A stretch of 64,000 nt of DNA from Yamagishiella unicocca (lineage: Eukaryota; Chlorophyta; Chlorophyceae; Chlamydomonadales; Volvocaceae): assembly GCA_003116995.1 (NCBI GenBank), contig BDSL01000019.1:1054001-1118000 (forward strand), given 5' to 3'. The notes beneath the pieces were generated by a model. That model worked only from the letters and a program-made list of their open reading frames with translations. It did no database searches and was not told the DNA's origin. The position numbers and the translations under genes are program-made. Positions 56,207 to 64,000 of the stretch are shown here, in pieces. Position 1 is the stretch's first letter; every line of letters begins with the position of its first letter.

Positions 56207-58250
56207 CCTTGGCCTCGGTGTTCGAAGGCGACAAAAAGCACCCTGCGATAGCAGGCGATAACGTAAGAGGCCTTGCCAGCGACGTCCAAACACGTGTAAT
56301 CTTACGTTAGGCAGCAAAAACGTATTTAGCATGCATGCACAACAATATAAAAAACATGGTGAACCACCACAGGGAATGCGGAAGGAACCAGGACCGAAGG
56401 TCCGATAGATCAGGGAATCAAAGCTTAGCCGCCGCAGGCTGCCCGCGCGCGCTTGACAGCACACCGGTATAGAAGCGCTATATGTAAGCTAGCAAGTGCG
56501 ACTAGGGCGCAATTACTTTCCTCGCGCTAGCCGCCCAAAGAAGGTGCCTCGCAGGACTGACTGACAAACGTACGTTCCCGGGCCCCCAAAGGCATCCGCG
56601 CGCGAGCGCTGTGGAACGCGTACCTTGCAAGCAAACTGCTTGATAGACCTCGGCCGGTGCTTCACAGGAGAGGGTTGAAGTGCCCTTTATGGAAGCACTC
56701 CTTCACTCCTCTCAATTGCTTCAGCTCTCTCGACCCTGACAGGAAACAAACCCCCGTTATGAGACCTGGGAACTTCTGGTGTTGTATTAAGCTCCGTCGT
56801 AGAAGGCCTTGGAAGTGCCTTTTGTGAAACTCTCATTGGATAAGGCCCACGACGGCCTCATGTCTTCCATGAAACTTGCGGGACACATAGGAATATGAAA
56901 ATGGTCCACCTCCTCTTCCTACTGGACTCCAGGATGCATCGCCTATGAGCTCTGCGCGCTGATCCGTATCTTAAGAATCGAGCGACAAGCGGTTACCCTG
57001 TGAAGTTGTAAGTCGCACACGAGGAAAAGCATTTGAATACCAAAACAATCAAGCAACAGCGCAACGATGGAAGGCGGCGAATTCTTGAACTGACGTGACA
57101 TGGAACTCACAATTCCCCCGCCAGCGCGTTCGTCTGCCCTTCTAGCTTCGCTCCCAGAATTGCTAGCGTACCTCATACAGAACAATTACGCCGCATTTTC
57201 ACTGGATATAACCCAAGTATCTAAAGGCTGTCTCCTTTGAAGCCCCTCGCTCGTCCAATTCCTCCCCTCCAAAACCCAACTCCTGCGGCCCTAAAAGTGC
57301 TCACAGCCCACCAATCATACTAATATAATCACCTGATAGAGGACGGCAAGGTGAAAAGCCACTACAAATAGGCACCTCTGGAAAGAAACGCTGCAAAGCA
57401 TCGACGGCTTCCACGATGGCCGCAACGGCTGCTTTGTACTGCCCGAGGAAGCCTGGCAGGTCGTTGGTGGAACCTCAAAACAACCTGCCAATTCATGTAA
57501 ACGAAGGAAACCGGCATATTTTAGTGCGCTTTCCGCAAGAAACGTAGCAAACATCGCAGCCAGGGACTGCGCGGTCACGGGCAGCTGTGCCGGTAATGTA
57601 TATCGTTATCCATAGACGCATGTATTCATTAGACTAGCCGCCTACGCATGATGATATGCCACGGTGATAAGTTGTTACCAAACTTTGCGGGTTGCGCCAG
57701 CGCACAGCAGCGGCACATAGCTTCGACCGAGTGGAACAAAAGGACCGCTTTGAGGCACTAGTTTCCAAGTCCCTAGTCCTCGTTGCTCTCTGCAAGATGC
57801 ATGTCAGGGATTCGCACCCATCACGGCCAACCACCAAGCAGGACAACCGACAAACCGGCGAGCGTTTGTCAAACACACCCCAGAGCCGGAGGACCTCACC
57901 TCCGTTTTGCAAGTGAACTCAGGCCAGGATGTCCCATGTTCCGCCCACGCTTCACCGCAGCTCAAACAATCCTCGACCTTGCCGCCGTTGTTGTGAACGA
58001 GCCCGACTAGATTGGCCGGCGCGGGACGGCATCCCGATGACTCGGCCAAGACCGTCCATGTGCTGCGCTCGCCGTAGTCCGTTCCCAACTGTGTGGGCAC
58101 TGGACTTATAGCTCGGGGCACCGCACGGGGCGCGAGTCCACCGGCACCAGAGGCCCGCCCGCCTACAAACTTGCCAGCAGGGCCACTGCACTCGGCAACA
58201 AGGCCAGCGCAGCCGCCGCATCAGATCAGTTACTCAGTTTTTCCACGTGG
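56207..58250. other. Upstream region of the Met/Pro-rich gene; no firm gene
   Basis: May hold 5' exons of the minus-strand gene. Minus frames at 57185-56943 and 57578-57315 look partly codon-like (for example SLAAMFATFLAESALKYAGFLRLHELAGCFE), but splice sites could not be matched. The rest shows nothing recognisable. Confidence 0.35.
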
Positions 58251-59702
58251 TCACGGCTGGTCTCGGGTAGTGTTCTTAGTGCCCACATATGTGACGGCCG
58301 AAGCCAGCTTTACGGGGGTTGCCCAGCCCCGTGAGCCTGCACCACGTGCAGGCTGCTTGGCGCTGGCCCCAGCACTGCCGGCGCCTGCGCTTGCGTTCAA
58401 GGCCGACCATGACTGTACCCGCGCGGGGCGCCTTCCTGCTGCAGCGGTGACCGGATTCGGCGCCGCCGAAACCCCTAAGCCCCCAAGGGCTGCCGCTGCC
58501 GCTGCAGCTGCCGCTGTCGCCGCTGCTGCTGGCGGGGCTGCTGTGAGAGCGCCACCACACTCCCCAGCGCCATCACGCTCCACACCTCCCTGAGAGCACG
58601 TGACTGCTTGCCGCTGTGTTTGTGGAGGAGGTGAGTGCAACTGCTGCTCCACGCGCAGTGCAGAGCCTTGCTCTGTGCCGCCTCCCTCCAGGGCCGCCAG
58701 CAGCTGCTGCAACCTGGCGCATACATCCGCAACGAGCGCGTCCCGGTTGGCCCTGGTCACTGTCACCACCTCTACGTCCCAGCGGGCGGACAGCTCCGCC
58801 ACCTCCGGGATGACCCTCCCCTCGCGTGCAGCTGGAACAGTGCCGAACACCACGACGTTGCGGTTGTCAAGCAAGGCGCGGACCGCGGGGAAGAACCCGC
58901 GACAGAACAACTCCATTTTGCCTGGGAAGAAGCAGGGGGTTAGATCAGGTGTGAATTCTGCGGCAGGATTGTTGCGGCCTTGACGGGCTGGTGCGATGCC
59001 GTGAATGGGATACCGAGAAAAGGCCAACGGCCAACCCAGGAATGTCAGCATTGGCGAGGAATCACGTCGTCGCAAGATGCTGGCGAACAGCTTTGACCGT
59101 GCAACAGACCCAGCTTTTTGCTCGCCGGTGGCGCCCGAGATTCCGTTAGGATCGAGACGCAGCACGCACCTATCTCGTCGATAAAGTACAAGCGCGTGCC
59201 CGGCGAGAACTTCAGCGCCGGCAAAGCCAGCCGATCAAAGCTGCCCAGATCCACCGTGTACTTGCCGACTGTCGGGCCGCGGGCCTGGGACAATTGGGGT
59301 TCTGGTAATGTCATGTGGTGCTCGTTCACGATAAAAGAGACGCAATGGAGTTCGCACCCGAGTCGTCATCCTGTGTTACATTTGTCACTGGGACTTTTAG
59401 GACTGCGAACACCGTTGACACCGCGCATGCGACGGCCACGTGCCGCGCCAGTGGCGGGAACAGGGGACACCGCCCGCCGCAAGTGGCCTCACCTGCCCTA
59501 CGCGGGCCAGTGGTCCTCGAGCTCCATCAAGTGCTATAACGTCGAATCCGCAGCGCTCGCCATCAGCATTGCGGACTTCTGTTGTGTAGAATCCCTTCAT
59601 CGGCCCCCACCCACTTCGCTCGGCATGCTCCAGCACCTTCTGGCAGAGAGTACTCTTGCCAACGCCTGGTTGACCCGTCAGGAATAAGTGGCGGCCGGGC
59701 AT
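58251..59702 (-). CDS. Nucleoside-triphosphatase, THEP1/NTPCR family, with long C-terminal extension
   Basis: Three exons on the minus strand: 59702-59493, 59284-59170 and 58921-58251; 996 bp, 331 residues. The start MPGRHLFLTGQPGVGKSTL carries the P-loop GQPGVGKST (residues 10-18). GFYTTEVR, GFDVIALDG and GPLARVG are family motifs, then VGKYTVDLGSF, the Walker-B-like LYFIDEIGKMELF (about 102-113), VVFGTVP and VTVTRANRD. The family hydrolyses nucleoside triphosphates slowly; its cellular role is poorly known. The usual length is about 180-200 residues. Here the conserved part ends near residue 205 and an Ala/Gln/Ser-rich tail of about 125 residues follows, which keeps the same frame without stops. 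Confidence 0.9.
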
Positions 59703-60069
59703 CGTGTGAAGTGCGTTCGGCGCGTGGCCGGCGAAAAATCAATATTGGACTCACGGCTAAGCAGTGTTACATAACGAGTTGACTGGTTTATTGTGCTACC
59801 ATCAATAATTTAACGTTAGGAAACAACATCTCCAGTAAGGATAGGGTTGAAGGTAGGCATAGGTTGTCGTGAAAGTGTTCCTGGGTGATGTGGTGGTGCT
59901 GATGACACATAAATTCTTGCTGATGGCAGCAACGATAAATTGGTCCAAGCCATATTTTATTTTTACTTAGTGCCAATAAAATATTTCCCTTGATCAGGCA
60001 GTTCTGCCGAGTAGGGTCATCGGCCGGTTGGGACTTAACAGAGGCGAACTGCTCGCAGATCGTTGCACC
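59703..60069. promoter_or_regulatory. Divergent promoter region of the NTPase and dehydrogenase genes
   Basis: A 367-bp spacer between two start codons that face away from each other; AT-richer than its neighbours. Such a short spacer must hold both 5' UTRs and promoters, so the genes may be co-regulated. No named element is visible. Confidence 0.5.
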
Positions 60070-63000
60070 ATGTCGAGTAGTGAACCCACTGGTTCGCAGC
60101 TCCGTGCGGCTGAGCACGCTCTGACCCGATTTGGGCTAGTGGGACGCACTGCTCTGGTCACTGGCGCGACGCGAGGCATTGGGAAGGCAATCGTAGAGGA
60201 CCTCGCCAAGCTTGGCGCACAGGTATGAAGCTAACCCAGAATTCATGTGCTCAGCGCGGGGCAGTTAGCATGCGCTCGGCAAGGCGTCGGGTTGCCCAGT
60301 AGTTGACCGTAGACCGTAAACAAATTAGCTGTGTATCTGAAATCTCTTTTTTTGCACGGATGGTGCACTGTGGCCAGGGAATGATGTTCTTGCGTCGACT
60401 TTTTTTTTCTGTGACGTGCATGTTCTCCATGCGCATATTCTTCAAAGAGCACCTCAACATCACTTTAATCTGATTTGATACAACGACCCGCCGATTCCTC
60501 CCTTCTGGGTTGCGTCCAGTCGCCCATTGACCCGTGGGTCTGTGCCGGGCCCCTCAACAACTTTACCGAGATCATACTATCATACTAACGTGCATCTGCG
60601 TCAACACGACGCAGGTGTATATCTGTGCGCGCAGCGCAGACGACCTGGAGGCGAGGCTGGGCGAGTGGCGCGCCGCCGGCATGGACGTGCGGGTGCGTTG
60701 GGCCCACTGGGACAGGGTTTAATCGCACAACAAGGTTCCGACCTCACCATCGCACTTCCCTGACTGCCTACGGCTCTGATCGGCGTTGCCGTTGATGCGA
60801 TCGCCCGGGCATGGCAACGCTCCCCGCCGCTTAAGTCGTGGGCTCAAAGGCAGCGCGCCCTTGTCCGCCTCCCTGCAAGCGCCCCCTCCCTGCCCTCCCT
60901 GCCCTCCCTCCCACCCCTCCCCCCCTTCCACGCGCATTTGCCACGCGCACAGGGTTGCGTGTGCGACGTGTCGGACCGGGGCCAGCGAGTGGCGCTGGTG
61001 GAGCGAGTGACAACCGAGTTCGGCGGCAAGCTCGACATCCTAAGTGCGCTGGAGGCGGGCAGGGGGAAGGGTGCCCCAGGTTGCTGGTGAAAGGGCTGAA
61101 CTAGTTGGGAGGCGCCTGGGCCGCTTAAATTGTGCTCGGAGATCACAGTTCGTTGCGTGGGCAGGGGCGCCGGCAGCAGACGCGGGCTGGCCGCCACAGC
61201 GCTCCTCGGAGACTGCCTGCGGCTCATGGCACTGCACCGGTTTGCCGCCGCCGCCGGAGCCCAGTAACGACAATGAGGCAGCAATTGTGGGTTCCAGACA
61301 AAACTCTGAACCACAAGTCAACTGCCGCTGGTGCGGCACACCGCCCTCACCCCCACCTTCTACGGTTTGTCGGCCGTGGACTTGCTGATCTCCTTATAAA
61401 AACCCACCTACCCCACCCCACCCCACCGCAGTCAATAACGTGGGAACCAACATAAGGAAACCGACCGTGGAGTATTCGGAGGAGGTAGGAGCATGTCGCA
61501 GCTGGCAGGGATGCCCCAGCTAAGCTGCGGGAACTACCGGGAGCTACCGGTGTGACCAGTGTCGGTGGCGCATCAGCGCGCTGTGGTGGTGTCCGTCCCT
61601 GCCCAGCGCTGCACTGGATGACGGCATTCCGAGCACCCAACCAAGCGCAAAGAGACTGTGGTGTGGTTTTTAACATGTTTGACATGAACAGGTGGCTCTG
61701 CGGAGGGGATGCAAGATAATCCGCGAATCCGGAGGGGGGTTTGAGCGAGGCAGGCCGTGATGCGCTAGCGGCACCTCCATCCCCGGGGCCTGAGAGTCTG
61801 GAGTATACCGCCACCACTGCGCTTACTCGGCCGGGCCCCCTCCTCCTCGCCCAATCACCATGCGGCAGTCCCTGCCGCTGCTGCTGCTGCTGCTGCTGCT
61901 GCTACTGCCGTGTATGGACCGCGGCATGTGCGAACTCACGTTTGGGGCACGGACCACCCCGACCCCTTACCCGGTCCCTTTGCAGGAATACAGCTTCCTG
62001 ATGCGGACCAACCTGGAGTCAGCGTACCACCTCTGCCAGGTGGGCGCCCGGAGGGGCCGAATGCGCAGGTGGGGCTCCCCGGCAGCGACACAGCCGCAGA
62101 TGGTGGGGGGAGAGCCTAGAGAGAGCCGTTGCGGTGCCGGGGTGCTGAAGCCAGGCCCCATGACCGGCAGTCGGTTCGCCCCCGCTCACCTTGGCGTAGG
62201 TGTGCCAACCGCTGCTGAAGGCGTCCGGTGACGCGAGTATCATCTTCAACTCGTCTGTGGCGGGCGGGCCAACGGCCATGCGGTGAGGTCGGGAGCAGGC
62301 AGGGAGAGGAGCCGAGGGACGAGCAGCTGGCATTCCTTTCCTTCTCGCTGCGGACGGAGACCCCTTTCCAGTCCACGGCCACAGCCCACAGCCCACAGCC
62401 TCCCTCCCTCCAATCCAGGGAGGGAGGGAGGCTGGGACCGTGGTGCTCAGGGTTGCGAACGCGCTGTTGTCCGCGACCGCCGGCGATGCAGTGGACGGGC
62501 GGGGTGGCCGTCATACGCCTCAGGCGCACCGGGATGCACTCGCGCGAAGAAGGTGATTGACGACTGCCCGGGGAACAACGCGCGGAATCATAGGCGCAAA
62601 CGGACCAGCCGGAAGGATCCCGAACCCTCCCACCCCGGGCTCGGGCACCAAGGCCGGCTTTCGGAGCCACGAACGGCATTCCGACACGACTTCCGGCACG
62701 TGCCGCACCCATGGCATCCTTTCCGTACGCAGCTCCGGGACCGTCTACGCGATGACCAAAGCCGCGCTCAACCAGCTCACCAAGAACCTGGCCTGCGAGT
62801 GGGCGGCTGACGGCGTGCGGGTGAATGCCGTGGCGCCCTGGTACACGGCCACCGACATGGCGCGCCAGGCCCTCAAGGTACGACAATGAGGGGCTCCAGG
62901 GGCTGTCCACCCTAAAAACCCTTAAACCCTAAAACCCTAAAACCCAACCCAGGGGCTGTCCACCTGCCGTCCGCCGTCGCTGCACAACCCTGATACGCAC

Positions 63001-63835
63001 CCGGAAAGAGGGCCGGGCCGTCCAGGGGCCCTGTAGTGGCTGCGACATTTGCGCGACCCCAGTATAAACATGTAACGGCCAGGCAAGGTCTTGTTGCAGC
63101 CGTGCTGATCCCGTCCACGCTCGTCCATAGTTTTACGGTTTCTTCTGGCTCCGGTCGCTGTTCCCTCGGGCCCTCCCGCTGCAGGACGAGTCGGTCAAGG
63201 CGGATGTGCTCTCGCGGACACCAATGAAGCGAATTGGTCAGCCGGAGGAGGTGGCTGGTGAGCCGTGTGGCCGCAAGCGGCGGGGGGAGAGGGCGGCTGG
63301 CGCCCGGGGGGCCCGACGCGCCGTCCTCCCTGCACTGGGTTCGTTATCATCGGTGTCATCCTAGCGCTCCCTGACAGCGTCGGTGTCAAAGCAGGGCGCT
63401 AGGAGGGCGCACGGCAGTCTTCTTTGTAGACGGTTAGGTTAGTTGATGCTTCAGGACCCGGAGGAAGGAAGCACATTTCCGGCGTGCACCAACGTCTTAC
63501 CGTTTGATTGGGGGCTGGCTGGACGAGGTGGGCCACCTCTTGGGTGCGACCCCAGCCCCAGCCCGGCCCCCCCCGGGTCTTCATGCCACCCCCCCCCCAG
63601 CGCTGCCCTAGGAAGGCGTATTGACTGTGTGCCCCCCCTCAGCCGCCCCATCTACCCTACGCCGCCATATGCGCGCCACCGCCCCTGGCCGCCGTCTCAT
63701 TTGCCGCGTGCCGCCCCGTACCCGTGCCCGTCGAGCGCAGGAACGGTTGCGTTTCTGTGCAGCCCCGCGGCCGCATACGTGACGGGCCAGATCATCCAAG
63801 TCGACGGCGGCTATTCCGTAATGGGGCTGTACTGA
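60070..63835 (+). CDS. Tropinone-reductase-like short-chain dehydrogenase/reductase (SDR)
   Basis: Nine exons: 60070-60222, 60615-60692, 60953-61043, 61432-61484, 61986-62039, 62200-62282, 62733-62877, 63185-63257 and 63741-63835; 825 bp, 274 residues, all phases consistent. Classical SDR signs: nucleotide-binding TGATRGIG (31-38), CDVSD, INNVGTN (about 108-114), the structural/catalytic Ser in IIFNSSVAG (about Ser162), and YAMTK (Tyr176, Lys180), followed by NLACEWAADGVRVNAVAPW and a C-terminal GQIIQVDGGYSVMGLY. The NNVGTN and EWAADGIRVN-type blocks are typical of plant tropinone-reductase-like SDR65C proteins. It should use NAD(P)H to reduce a small carbonyl, but green algae do not make tropane alkaloids, so the substrate is unknown. 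Confidence 0.92.
62896..62964. repeat. Interstitial telomere-type repeat flanked by a 16-bp direct repeat
   Basis: ccaggggctgtccacc occurs at 62896-62911 and again at 62949-62964. Between them lie about four units of ccctaaaa (with cttaaa and ccaac variants), the complement of the TTTTAGGG telomere repeat known from Chlamydomonas. The block lies in the intron 62878-63184 of the dehydrogenase gene. Confidence 0.85.
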
Positions 63836-64000
63836 TAGCCGCTGACGCGCGCCATGCTGCAACGCAGATATTCTTACTTCGATAGACGTTTCTACCGGTA
63901 TCGCACATTACCGCAGACGCAATTGTAATTTTACGAGGCAGGCAGCGCACGCGGTGTTGATGGTGGTGATGAGGGCGATGCGACGGAACCCGGGGTTACA
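63836..64000 (+). other. 3' UTR of the dehydrogenase gene
   Basis: Non-coding sequence after the TGA at 63835, including a TGTAA at 63924. Confidence 0.6.
63924..63928 (+). terminator. TGTAA polyadenylation signal, dehydrogenase gene
   Basis: TGTAA in the sense orientation, 89 bp after the stop codon. Confidence 0.6.

Noticed and set aside
57800..57835. T-arm-like sequence gggattcgcaccc
   Set aside because: The loop lacks the TTCGA pattern and no cloverleaf can be built on either strand.

Overview
This window is nuclear DNA from a green alga, most likely a volvocine chlorophyte related to Chlamydomonas, Gonium or Volvox. The reasons are a GC-rich genome with many short GT-AG introns (often 150-450 bp), Ala/Ser/Gly-rich protein tails, TGTAA polyadenylation signals a few hundred bases after several stop codons, and a small interstitial block of CCCTAAAA, the Chlamydomonas-type telomere unit. 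It is not prokaryotic: no operons, and almost every conserved gene is split into exons. Exon borders were placed by hand from splice sites. For eight of the nine genes modelled here the exon lengths add up to whole codons with matching phases; the exception is the single-exon Met/Pro-rich gene.

Layout. 1-7713 (+): the 3' part of a large repetitive Ser/Ala protein, with 50-residue tandem repeats followed by spaced AWK ... SSRLSR modules. 8405-8464: a relic of a protein kinase exon. 9364-16749 (+): a 10-exon gene for an EF-hand protein with a coiled coil and a very long disordered tail. 16750-30170: accessory, repeat-rich DNA with a 29-bp satellite, an AT-rich island with octamer arrays, hairpins and dispersed short motifs. 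One real-looking minus-strand gene lies in it (20326-23811); its last exon encodes a ~320-residue Gln/Ala/Ser tract from a CAG-type repeat.

30552-39582 (-): a complete 22-exon plasma-membrane-type Ca2+-ATPase. 40481-43166 (+): an inositol 1,3,4-trisphosphate 5/6-kinase family gene, divergent from the ATPase. 44264-47576 (-): plastid SecY. 48721-52974 (-): bifunctional uridine kinase / uracil phosphoribosyltransferase. 55403-56206 (-): an unrecognised Met/Pro-rich protein with basic motifs. 58251-59702 (-): THEP1/NTPCR-type nucleoside-triphosphatase. 60070-63835 (+): tropinone-reductase-like short-chain dehydrogenase, divergent from the NTPase.

The conserved genes are unrelated housekeeping and signalling genes, as expected for a nuclear chromosome. 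The Ca2+-ATPase, the EF-hand protein and the inositol-phosphate kinase all touch Ca2+/inositol signalling, but I see no evidence that their proximity is functional. The most unusual items are the frame-switching CAG tract inside a gene, the telomere-type insert flanked by a direct repeat in an intron of the dehydrogenase gene, the two-part modular repeat protein, and a Cys-rich loop in the Ca2+-ATPase.
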